A DNA stretch of 29,285 bases, taken from positions 1-29,285 of IMG/VR virus record IMGVR_UViG_3300028025_001656. One strand, given 5' to 3'. Origin of the DNA: a virus. Under the pieces are notes generated by a model, which was given only the letters and a program-made list of their open reading frames with translations, made no database searches and was not told where the DNA came from. A program made the position numbers and the translations under genes. Position 1 is the first letter of the stretch; the number at the start of each line of letters is the position of its first letter. Below are positions 16,354-22,148 of the stretch, in pieces.

Positions 16354-18049
16354 TGATGCCTCGTGGCTACTGATACCTGAAGGTATTAAAGAAGATGTGG
16401 TGTATGCACAGAAGCCTACAAATGGGCTGGGTGACCTCCAGTTCACCCGTGCGAGCGATGCCACCCGTACAAATAGTGCAGGGGTGATTGAACGGACTCC
16501 GTGGAATCTACTTACGTTTAGTGAGATGTTCTCGGATGCTGCTTGGAGTAAGGTTGGTTCGGGGACTGGCTTGATTCCAGTTGTAACAGCAAACGTAGCA
16601 GTCGCTCCTAATGGAACAATGACGGCAGACCGAATCGTATTCAACGCTGGTGCTTCTGGTGCTTCTCTTATATCGCAAGACGTAGCAGGAGGGATTGGTT
16701 ACACGTTTAGCATTTACGTTAAATCAAATACATCTTCCAGCCAAAACATTCAACTTCGCACTAATGGTTTGACAAGCACAACTATCACAGTTACTACCGA
16801 ATGGCAAAGATTCACGGTTACGTCCATTGCTTGGGCAAGTGCTATTCGTGGTGTTGGTCTTGACTTACGAAGTGCGGTTGGAACTACTGCCGACCTTTTA
16901 GTTTGGGGAGCGCAGTTCGTTGAAGGCACAGACGCAAAGCCCTACTTCGCAACTACCAACCGCCAAGATGTACCACGACTTGACTACCGCAATGCTGATG
17001 GGAGTTTGAATAGTTGTCCTCGGCTCTTGCTCGAACCGCAGCGGACAAACCTTGCGCTATACTCGGAGCAGTTTGAAACAAGTTGGACTGCTCAGACTGC
17101 AACCATCACCTCAAATGCTACAACGGCACCAAATGGTACATTAACTGCTGATAAACTTGTGGCGGCAGTAGGCTTAGGCTTGCCCGCTCAGCATAGAATT
17201 GACCAAACATCAACAAGCGCAGCAGGAAATAATACCTTTTCTGTTTACTTAAAAAAAGGCGAAATAGAATTTATTTTTCTTCGCATTGGGTTAAGTGGTG
17301 CTATCGTTAACTTGAATAACGGAGCGATTAGCCAAATTACTGCTGGCATTGTAGCCAGTTCTGTTGACGCAGGAAATGGTTGGTATCGTTTTATTATAAC
17401 TAAAGCTGCCTCAATCGCAAATGAGGTACTCCGTATAAATTTAAATCAGACGGCCACGTTCACGGATTTCATAGGCAACGGAACCGATGGCGCATTTATT
17501 TGGGGAGCGCAGTATGAAGTTGGTGCCTACGCCACGACCTACATTCCTACCACTACGGCAGCGGTGACGAGGTTGGCGGACTTAGCGGAAAAAACGGGCG
17601 TTTCTTCGCTTATTGGTCAAAGCCAGGGAACATTTTTTATTGAGTGCAACGTACGAGCTTTTGCCGAAGTAGTGGCTTTGTTTGCGCTTTCAGACGGCAC
17701 AAGTTTGAACCGCATCAGAGCAAGGCGTACAGCTGCTCAAACTATTACCTTAGAGCGTAATTTAAGCGGACAATCAGACCAAACTGTCAACTTCACTTCG
17801 GTGCCAACCTCTGGAAGTATTAAGGCGGCTTTTGCGTGGTCTACCGCCGCTAATGGTTTTGCTGTATATATAAACGGAACGGGTAATTCTTCATCATCGG
17901 CGCTTCCAATGTTTACCAATCAATTAAGCAGAATTTCCGTAGGTACGTTACAAACTGGAGGTTCATCGCTTGGAGATGGAGTAACCCAAGCCGCCCTATT
18001 CCCCACCCGATTGACAAACGCCCAACTCGCACAAATCACCACGCTATGA
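16337..18049 (+). CDS. Receptor-binding/tail fibre protein with lectin-like domains
   Basis: 570 residues. An N-terminal module carries FTRASDATRTNSAGVIE, a motif I recall at the start of phage lectin-type fibres. Two related domains follow: about 55-205 (NLLTFSEMFSDAAWSKV ... PNGTMTADRIVF ... TFSIYVKSN ... WGAQFVEGTDAKPYFAT) and about 235-415 (NLALYSEQFETSWTAQT ... PNGTLTADKLV ... TFSVYLKKG ... WGAQYEVGAYATTYIPT). They look like a tandem duplication of a carbohydrate-binding jelly roll. The C-terminal about 145 residues resemble a LamG/concanavalin fold. It most likely binds host surface glycans. The start overlaps the end of the HNH gene by 17 nt. Confidence 0.75.
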   Translation: MSSLYDDASWLLIPEGIKEDVVYAQKPTNGLGDLQFTRASDATRTNSAGVIERTPWNLLTFSEMFSDAAWSKVGSGTGLIPVVTANVAVAPNGTMTADRIVFNAGASGASLISQDVAGGIGYTFSIYVKSNTSSSQNIQLRTNGLTSTTITVTTEWQRFTVTSIAWASAIRGVGLDLRSAVGTTADLLVWGAQFVEGTDAKPYFATTNRQDVPRLDYRNADGSLNSCPRLLLEPQRTNLALYSEQFETSWTAQTATITSNATTAPNGTLTADKLVAAVGLGLPAQHRIDQTSTSAAGNNTFSVYLKKGEIEFIFLRIGLSGAIVNLNNGAISQITAGIVASSVDAGNGWYRFIITKAASIANEVLRINLNQTATFTDFIGNGTDGAFIWGAQYEVGAYATTYIPTTTAAVTRLADLAEKTGVSSLIGQSQGTFFIECNVRAFAEVVALFALSDGTSLNRIRARRTAAQTITLERNLSGQSDQTVNFTSVPTSGSIKAAFAWSTAANGFAVYINGTGNSSSSALPMFTNQLSRISVGTLQTGGSSLGDGVTQAALFPTRLTNAQLAQITTL

Positions 18050-18324
18050 ACTATTTAAAATACGCTTGGCCATCCGAAGGCCAGTTCATCACCGATATGC
18101 TTTCCGCTGGATTCGCAACGATGGAAGAAGACCAAATCACCTTTGTTGATTGCTACGTCCATCAAATCGGCCTCGTTGAATCTGACCCCCGTTGGGCGGT
18201 TGATATTATTTGGACAGGTGACGTACAATTTGAATCGTTGTGCGTGTGGCCTGTGCCAAATTCAGCCGTGCATTGGTTTGCGGGATGGGAGAGCAATTAC
18301 GCAGCAGCATACGAACAAAAATGA
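18046..18324 (+). CDS. Hypothetical protein downstream of the fibre
   Basis: 92 residues, Trp-rich (eight Trp), acidic, no membrane segment or signal peptide. It begins MNYLKYAWPSEGQFITDML and ends in WFAGWESNYAAAYEQK. Its start overlaps the fibre stop (ATGA) and its stop overlaps the next start (ATGA). By position it could be a fibre-associated or fibre-chaperone protein. I do not recognise the family. Confidence 0.7.
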   Translation: MNYLKYAWPSEGQFITDMLSAGFATMEEDQITFVDCYVHQIGLVESDPRWAVDIIWTGDVQFESLCVWPVPNSAVHWFAGWESNYAAAYEQK

Positions 18325-18482
18325 AGCACGATAGTACAAGCGCAGTAGCCACCTCTTGGAGTTTGGCCGTAGGTGGGTTGACGTTGGCCGAGGTGCATCA
18401 GATAGCGGGTCTGTTTGTGATGCTGACCTCGTTCGTGTACACCGTGTGGCGTTGGAACCGAGATATCAAAAATGATAGATAG
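18321..18482 (+). CDS. Small membrane protein, holin-like (first of two)
   Basis: 53 residues with one clear membrane span (about 13-45, LAVGGLTLAEVHQIAGLFVM then LTSFVYTVWRW) followed by a basic tail (NRDIKNDR). Start ATG 18321 overlaps the previous stop. Size, single span and place just upstream of an endolysin and a spanin support a holin or holin-partner role in lysis. Its 3' end overlaps the next membrane protein gene by 11 nt. There is no family-level signature, so the function is by context. Confidence 0.65.
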   Translation: MKHDSTSAVATSWSLAVGGLTLAEVHQIAGLFVMLTSFVYTVWRWNRDIKNDR

Positions 18483-18639
18483 GATTTTTCGCAACTGGAA
18501 GACCACCGTGTTCGGCTTCGTGCTGATCATCTTTGGCGGTATACTGGTATGGTTTGAGAAAGCCAGCCTTGCCGAGTTCAGTGCGTTCCTGATGGGCGGG
18601 TTTGCGCTGATGATGACCAAGGATGGAGAGAAGAAGTGA
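18472..18639 (+). CDS. Small membrane protein, holin-like (second of two)
   Basis: 55 residues. A long hydrophobic stretch at about 11-27 (TTVFGFVLIIFGGILVWF) and a second at about 33-49 (AEFSAFLMGGFALMMT), separated by a short polar turn with Lys/Glu, ending DGEKK. Two short spans with a charged C-terminus fit a class II holin-like protein. It is too short to appear in ordinary ORF lists but starts within the upstream gene. Together with the preceding protein it may form a holin pair or a holin/antiholin set. Confidence 0.65.
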   Translation: MIDRIFRNWKTTVFGFVLIIFGGILVWFEKASLAEFSAFLMGGFALMMTKDGEKK

Positions 18640-18735
18640 TAAAATCCCATATAGCGGATGATTTCCTACCAAAAAGTGCGATATAAGACACGTTAACTCG
18701 TAAATTGTTAGAGTTACTGCATAAAATTTATCAAG

Positions 18736-19167
18736 ATGAAACTATCAAATAATTTTAACCTAAGCGAGTTCGTGAGAACCGAAACGGGTTTACCGAACCG
18801 CCCGAGCCAAGAGGCGATTGCCAACCTCAAGTATTTGGTGCAATACATCCTGCAACCCGCACGAGACAAGTTTGGGCCTATTGAAGTTACAAGCGGATAC
18901 CGCTCGCCTGAGGTGAATGCTGCGGTAGGTGGTGTAGGAGCAACATCCGACCACCTATACGGAAGAGCCGCAGACATCCAATGCGAGGACTTAGCCTCTG
19001 TATTCGCCTACATACGCAAATACACGCATTTTAAGCAACTCATTTGGGAATTTGGTACAGATAGTCAACCTGCGTGGATTCACGTCTCCTACGAGCTTGG
19101 AAACAACCGAGGCGAAGTTTTAAAAGCAATCAAGAAAAATGGCAAAACCAAATACATCAAATTTTGA
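18736..19167 (+). CDS. Endolysin, peptidase M15 family
   Basis: 143 residues, no signal peptide. The Peptidase_M15_3 (D-Ala-D-Ala carboxypeptidase/L-Ala-D-Glu endopeptidase type) zinc site is visible: SDHLYGRAADI gives H73 and D80, and WIHVSY gives H116. Earlier residues ITSGYRSPEVN-type (here EVTSGYRSPEVNAAVGG) form the conserved Arg-containing strand. It cleaves peptide cross-links in the host wall. Located between holin-like genes and the spanin. Absence of a signal peptide means it needs the holin to reach the periplasm. The 96-nt gap upstream holds a small inverted repeat (18694-18716) but no clear promoter. Confidence 0.9.
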   Translation: MKLSNNFNLSEFVRTETGLPNRPSQEAIANLKYLVQYILQPARDKFGPIEVTSGYRSPEVNAAVGGVGATSDHLYGRAADIQCEDLASVFAYIRKYTHFKQLIWEFGTDSQPAWIHVSYELGNNRGEVLKAIKKNGKTKYIKF

Positions 19168-19178
19168 AAACTGGCTTA

Positions 19179-19592
19179 ATGAACTCGAAGACGTACCCAC
19201 ACCCCCTGCTTGCTCTATTGATAATCCTGATTGTGAGTCTTGCTCTGGGTAGTTGTTCAGCTGATTGGCATCTTCGGCAGGCCGTAAAGAAAGGAGCTAA
19301 TGTTTATGTACAGAAATGGGACACCACTATTGTCACGCAGGAACGGAAGATTGTTGATACAGTATTGCTACCGAAATGGGATAGCGTGGTTATCAACAAG
19401 AATAACATCAAGGTCAAATTGGTAAGACGTGTTGATACCATCCGTGTATCGGCAACTTGCCAGAGCGACACGGTGCAAGTGACGAAGTACATCCGTCAGA
19501 AGGTCTCCGCCCCACGGAAGCAATCTTTTTTTTGGCAGATAGTTGCAGCAGTTGCAATCGTTATCGGATTTGCTGCCCTAATAAAGCGATAG
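19179..19592 (+). CDS. Probable unimolecular spanin (u-spanin)
   Basis: 137 residues. The N-terminus is a lipoprotein signal: hydrophobic LLALLIILIVSLALG, then SC with the lipobox-like L23-G24-S25-C26. A Thr/Val/Lys-rich periplasmic segment of about 90 residues follows with repeated beta-type motifs (IVTQERKIVDTVLLPKWDSV, then VKLVRRVDTIRVS). A C-terminal membrane span is seen in FFWQIVAAVAIVIGFAALI (about 117-135) before KR. Lipid anchor at one end and membrane span at the other is the known u-spanin topology (phage T1 gp11). It would link outer and inner membrane and fuse them at lysis. It starts 11 nt after the endolysin stop. Confidence 0.78.
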   Translation: MNSKTYPHPLLALLIILIVSLALGSCSADWHLRQAVKKGANVYVQKWDTTIVTQERKIVDTVLLPKWDSVVINKNNIKVKLVRRVDTIRVSATCQSDTVQVTKYIRQKVSAPRKQSFFWQIVAAVAIVIGFAALIKR

Positions 19593-19721
19593 AGGTGCTT
19601 TATATGCGTTCTAATGCACTTTATACCAAAAGTGGTATGTTGATATGCCTTGGCGTATAAAAGTGTCTTAAATCAAAGATTTTCTTTTATTTTTAATTTT
19701 AGTCAAGTTATAACTTTACTT

Positions 19722-19771
19722 ACTAAGTTTAGTTATTAGTTAAGTAACTAAGTTAACTAACTAACTAAGTT
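19722..19771 (+). repeat. AT-rich repeats, candidate origin or operator region
   Basis: Within the 279-nt gap between the lysis cassette and the early genes (19593-19871) there are three copies of ACTAAGTT (19722-19729, 19747-19754, 19764-19771) and further TTAGTT/AACTAA units, which also form partial palindromes such as TTAGTTA with TAACTAA. The whole stretch 19672-19780 is over 70 percent A/T by eye. Such repeats are used as iterons or repressor sites in other phages; here the function is inferred from composition and place. Confidence 0.5.
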
Positions 19772-19784
19772 GTAAAAAATAAGC

Positions 19785-19804
19785 GTTGGAGGCATACCTC
19801 CGAC
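19785..19804 (+). other. Eight-base-pair hairpin in the intergenic region
   Basis: GTTGGAGG (19785-19792) pairs with CCTCCGAC (19797-19804) over a four-base loop CATA, with one G-T wobble. The nearest T run begins only about 14 nt later, so it does not have the usual shape of an intrinsic terminator. It may be an operator, an RNA-leader structure or a strand-specific origin element. Confidence 0.45.
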
Positions 19805-19871
19805 AAATGTTAATAACTTTTTTGTTTTCAACATTCGTCAGACCTGTTGAATCTTGCTTTAGGTTTGCAAT

Positions 19872-20060
19872 ATGGGAACAGATAGAAACACCAAGCGAAT
19901 GAAATACTTCGCTATCGAGGAGGGTCGTCTTAAGAACGACTACACCAATGCCTTCTTGAATCACTTTGGCTTTTGTGATTACAACTTGTCCATTGACGAA
20001 GCAAGAGACATTCGCAAATACAACACGTTCGAGAACGGAACTAAGCACTTTGACCAATGA
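19872..20060 (+). CDS. Small hypothetical protein, first early gene
   Basis: 62 residues, basic and polar, no membrane segment (MGTDRNTKRMKYFAIEEGRL; NAFLNHFGFCDYNLSIDEAR). Just upstream (19860-19869) lies TAGGTTTG, which resembles a -7 element of Bacteroidetes promoters, but the start codon would then be only a few bases away. The stop overlaps the next start (ATGA). No family recognised. It opens the early/replication half of the window. Confidence 0.6.
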   Translation: MGTDRNTKRMKYFAIEEGRLKNDYTNAFLNHFGFCDYNLSIDEARDIRKYNTFENGTKHFDQ

Positions 20061-20329
20061 CACCTAAGTATTACTTGGGCAAGTACAAAGGCATCGAGGC
20101 TATGGACGTGGTTCTGGACTTCCAAGAGGATAACTACAACCTCGGCGTAGCAATCGCCTACTTGCTGCGTGCCGGCAAGAAGCCATTTAATCCTATTGAG
20201 GACGACATTGAAAAAGCAATAATCCACCTACAACGTGAACTTAAACACCGAAATGCCATACTACAACAACCCACAAGTCAAGAACCAGATAGATTTGATA
20301 CTGGCGGACATTGCGAATCTTTTCGCTAA
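20057..20329 (+). CDS. DUF3310 protein (annotated as nucleotide kinase in phages)
   Basis: 90 residues. The DUF3310 pattern is clear: YYLGKYKGIEAMDVVLDF, then YNLGVAIAYLLRAGKKP, then DDIEKAIIHLQREL. These small all-helical phage proteins are widely annotated as nucleotide kinases, though the catalytic evidence is thin as far as I know. The conserved domain ends at about residue 63; the remaining 27 residues (after HRNAILQQ) are low in conservation and overlap the next reading frame. Confidence 0.85.
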   Translation: MTPKYYLGKYKGIEAMDVVLDFQEDNYNLGVAIAYLLRAGKKPFNPIEDDIEKAIIHLQRELKHRNAILQQPTSQEPDRFDTGGHCESFR

Positions 20330-20438
20330 CTGTAATGACAAAACAAGAAGCCAAGCCAAAGAGCAAGAGAAAGTCCTGCTCGGACGCATCCACCACCTCG
20401 ACCCCGCCTTTGCGGCTCGTTGCGGATACAAGGATTGA
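20253..20438 (+). CDS. Small hypothetical protein embedded between DUF3310 and RusA genes
   Basis: 61 residues from ATG 20253 (a GTG at 20235 is an alternative). Sequence is ordinary and helical: MPYYNNPQVKNQIDLILADI, then ANLFANCNDKTRSQAKE, then HHLDPAFAARCGYKD. It overlaps the DUF3310 gene by 77 nt and the RusA frame by 104 nt, leaving only five unshared bases. In the shared parts it looks more protein-like than either partner, so it may be the original gene with the flanking tails added later. Function unknown. Confidence 0.6.
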   Translation: MPYYNNPQVKNQIDLILADIANLFANCNDKTRSQAKEQEKVLLGRIHHLDPAFAARCGYKD

Positions 20439-20784
20439 AGTCACGCTTGGCAAGGTTCCTTCGCTTAATCAGTTCTATTCGTCCAAGCACTGGATAGTAC
20501 GAAAGAAGGCCAAGGACAAGTTTGTTGCCGAGGTTCTTGCTCAGCTCGCAGGATACGACCCATTCAAATTCAGTTCACTGGTAGTAAACTTAGAGCACAA
20601 CTACGGCTACGATAACGACAACTGTATAATGGCAATTAAGTTCGCCTTGGATGCGTTACGCAAGCACGGAGGCGTGCAAGACGACACCGCAAGATTCGTT
20701 ACAAAAGTTTCCATATATAGAAACTCTGACGTAGAAAAAAATACAGGTAAGGTAATTTTTTTTGGTGAATGTTTGTGGTATTGA
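20335..20784 (+). CDS. rusA: RusA-like Holliday junction resolvase
   Basis: 149 residues from ATG 20335. The RusA core is visible: VTLGKVPSLNQFYSSKHW, then DKFVAEVLAQLAG, then the acidic site YGYDNDNCIMAIKFALDAL, and GGVQDDTARFVTKVSI with the second acidic pair. RusA-type enzymes cut Holliday junctions and resolve branched replication intermediates before packaging. The first about 33 residues are Lys/Ser/Thr-rich and overlap the preceding small gene in another frame; the true start might be downstream, but no ATG exists there. A host-type promoter (20772-20801) lies over its 3' end. Confidence 0.85.
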   Translation: MTKQEAKPKSKRKSCSDASTTSTPPLRLVADTRIEVTLGKVPSLNQFYSSKHWIVRKKAKDKFVAEVLAQLAGYDPFKFSSLVVNLEHNYGYDNDNCIMAIKFALDALRKHGGVQDDTARFVTKVSIYRNSDVEKNTGKVIFFGECLWY

Positions 20785-20801
20785 TTTTTTGTATATCTTT
20801 G
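20772..20801 (+). promoter_or_regulatory. Bacteroidetes-type promoter upstream of the SSB-like operon
   Basis: TTTG at 20772-20775, an 18-base spacer, and TATCTTTG at 20794-20801 fit the known -33 TTTG / -7 TAnnTTTG consensus. It overlaps the end of the RusA gene. The 80-nt leader contains a small hairpin GTTG-ACGC-CAAC (about 20814-20825), an eight-codon open frame (20829-20855) and the A/C-rich sequence AAAACACACGCACA just before ATG 20882. Confidence 0.75.
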
Positions 20802-20881
20802 AAAAACCAAATTGTTGACGCCAACAAAATGGTACGAGCATCGACCTGCGTTTAAGTGGTCGGATTAAAAACACACGCACA

Positions 20882-21043
20882 ATGGAGTACACAAGTCGAA
20901 TGAACCTCTCGCCAGATGCGGCAAAAGAGCTTATCCAGTTCTTGCAACATCGAGTCGAGGCACTATCCTCACGCAACGAGTTCCTCGAAGCAGAAAACGA
21001 AGTATTAAAAAGAACCTTAATCAACGAATTACAAAATGGCTAA
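20882..21043 (+). CDS. Small coiled-coil protein
   Basis: 53 residues: MEYTSRMNLSPDAAKELIQF, LQHRVEALSSRNEFLEAENE, VLKRTLINELQNG. A leucine-heptad pattern runs through most of it, so it should form a helical dimer. First gene after the promoter at 20772-20801; its end overlaps the start of the SSB-like gene by 8 nt. It resembles short helical regulators or accessory proteins, but no family is recognised. Confidence 0.65.
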   Translation: MEYTSRMNLSPDAAKELIQFLQHRVEALSSRNEFLEAENEVLKRTLINELQNG

Positions 21044-21479
21044 AATCACGAGCATCACCCCAACAGGACAATGGAACGAGTTCTTTAAGTTTGAAGTACG
21101 CTTTGACGACGGAGACTTCGGAACAACATTCGCAAAGTCCACAACCCCTCCTTACGCAGTAGGCGACGACGTTACCTACACCAAGAACGAGAAGGGAACC
21201 ATCAAGATTCAAAAAGCAGGATTCCAGAACAACTACACCGCACCGTTCGCAAAGAGCGCAGCAGGTGGAGACGACCGTGGTAAGTCTATCATCCGCCAGG
21301 TTGCTTTGAAGTCGGCAGTTGAAATGTCTGCATCGTATGTAGCCCAAGGCGCAACGATTCCCGTGGAAAAGATTTTCGAGTTAGCCGACAAGTTCAACGC
21401 TTGGATGTTAAACGAGCAGAAGGGAGCAACACACGAAGAACACTTCGCTCCCCGTGTAGAAGAAAGCAGTCCTTTTTAG
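21036..21479 (+). CDS. SSB-like OB-fold protein
   Basis: 147 residues. The N-terminal about 60 residues look like an OB-fold: ITSITPTGQWNEFFKFEVRF, then GDFGTTFAKSTTPPYAVGDD, then VTYTKNEKGTIKIQKAGF. The rest is helical (SIIRQVALKSAVEMSASYVA, VEKIFELADKFNAWML). The last residues are acidic and end in ESSPF, like the protein-binding acidic tip ending in PF of bacterial SSB. I read it as a phage single-strand DNA-binding protein that recruits partners through this tip. Place among RusA, helicase and RecE-type genes agrees. Confidence 0.7.
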   Translation: MAKITSITPTGQWNEFFKFEVRFDDGDFGTTFAKSTTPPYAVGDDVTYTKNEKGTIKIQKAGFQNNYTAPFAKSAAGGDDRGKSIIRQVALKSAVEMSASYVAQGATIPVEKIFELADKFNAWMLNEQKGATHEEHFAPRVEESSPF

Positions 21480-21503
21480 TGTGTGTGTTTTTTAGGACTG
21501 CTG

Positions 21504-21529
21504 GCCCCTCTTCGGAGGGGCTTTTTTTT
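21504..21529 (+). terminator. Intrinsic terminator with TTCG loop
   Basis: GCCCCTC (21504-21510), TTCG, GAGGGGC (21515-21521), then eight T. Ends the short SSB-like transcription unit; the next promoter starts within 20 nt. Confidence 0.93.
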
Positions 21530-21540
21530 GCCTAATGTTT

Positions 21541-21567
21541 TTTGTATTAGATTTTGATTTACTTTTG
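21541..21567 (+). promoter_or_regulatory. Bacteroidetes-type promoter for the GIY-YIG/helicase operon
   Basis: TTTG (21541-21544), 15-base spacer, TACTTTTG (21560-21567, TAnnTTTG). The spacer is slightly short, so the -33 element may differ. The leader of 17 nt is ACGAAACACACAACACA and ends at ATG 21585; the A/C-rich form is shared with the other two promoters. Confidence 0.68.
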
Positions 21568-21584
21568 ACGAAACACACAACACA

Positions 21585-22148
21585 ATGAATAAACAAAAGA
21601 TAATTTCTGGATTAACAACCAAGAATCGGGTTGTGCTATCAATGCTAAAAAGGTCAAAGGTTTTTCATCACGACGAGTTTTATTCCAATGACGCTCCTAA
21701 GTTTATCTACTTCTGTATTGAGGATGATGAAATCGTATACGTTGGTAAGAGCGTTGCTATCAAACAAAGGATTTACAGTCATATAAGAAACGGTTACGGC
21801 TCTACCTTCCTATATGTAGAAATAAACCCAACTGATTCAAACAAAACAAGCTCACATAAGGCACTTGCTTATGCTGAGGCGTTATGTATACACGAACTGA
21901 AGCCGAAGTTAAACATAACAAAGCCTGGGTTGTACAAATGCGGAATTAGGGTATCTTCGCCAAAGAAAGAATACGCCACCGAGGTTGAGGATTTTGAGAT
22001 TGATTTTACCGTTGCTCCAGATATACTCATTGAAAACTTAAGACTGCAAACAGTAAAACTAAAGAAACAAATAACAGAACTTAATAGATTAAACGCCTCT
22101 TATGTAAAGGAAATCCGTTCACTAAGAAGAAAAAACAACACACAATGA
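21585..22148 (+). CDS. GIY-YIG nuclease-like protein with C-terminal coiled coil
   Basis: 187 residues. A GIY-YIG-type core is visible: FIYFCIEDDEIVYVGKS (about 40-56; the usual GIY is replaced by IYF and YIG by YVG), then IKQRIYSHIRNGYGS with the conserved Arg, and AYAEALCIHELKPKLNI with the metal-binding Glu and Asn. The C-terminal 40 residues form a coiled coil (IENLRLQTVKLKKQITEL). Codons are more A/T-rich than in neighbours and it sits between SSB-like and helicase genes with its own promoter. It may be a homing endonuclease or a host-DNA degrading enzyme. Start overlap with helicase: ATGA. Confidence 0.75.
   Translation: MNKQKIISGLTTKNRVVLSMLKRSKVFHHDEFYSNDAPKFIYFCIEDDEIVYVGKSVAIKQRIYSHIRNGYGSTFLYVEINPTDSNKTSSHKALAYAEALCIHELKPKLNITKPGLYKCGIRVSSPKKEYATEVEDFEIDFTVAPDILIENLRLQTVKLKKQITELNRLNASYVKEIRSLRRKNNTQ

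Noticed and set aside
18694-18716. Inverted repeat TAACTC/GAGTTA upstream of the endolysin
   Set aside because: Six base pairs with an 11-base loop and no T run; too weak for a terminator or an attachment site call.
19519-19533. T-run in the spanin gene
   Set aside because: Both alternative frames close quickly and the zero frame gives the expected C-terminal membrane span, so no frameshift is suggested.
19862-19869. TAGGTTTG before the gene at 19872
   Set aside because: Resembles TAnnTTTG, but the start codon follows within a few bases and the -33 element is weak; mentioned under the gene only.
19593-19871. tRNA or integration site in the longest gap
   Set aside because: No cloverleaf-type arms or CCA-proximal pattern found by eye, and no integrase gene anywhere in the window.
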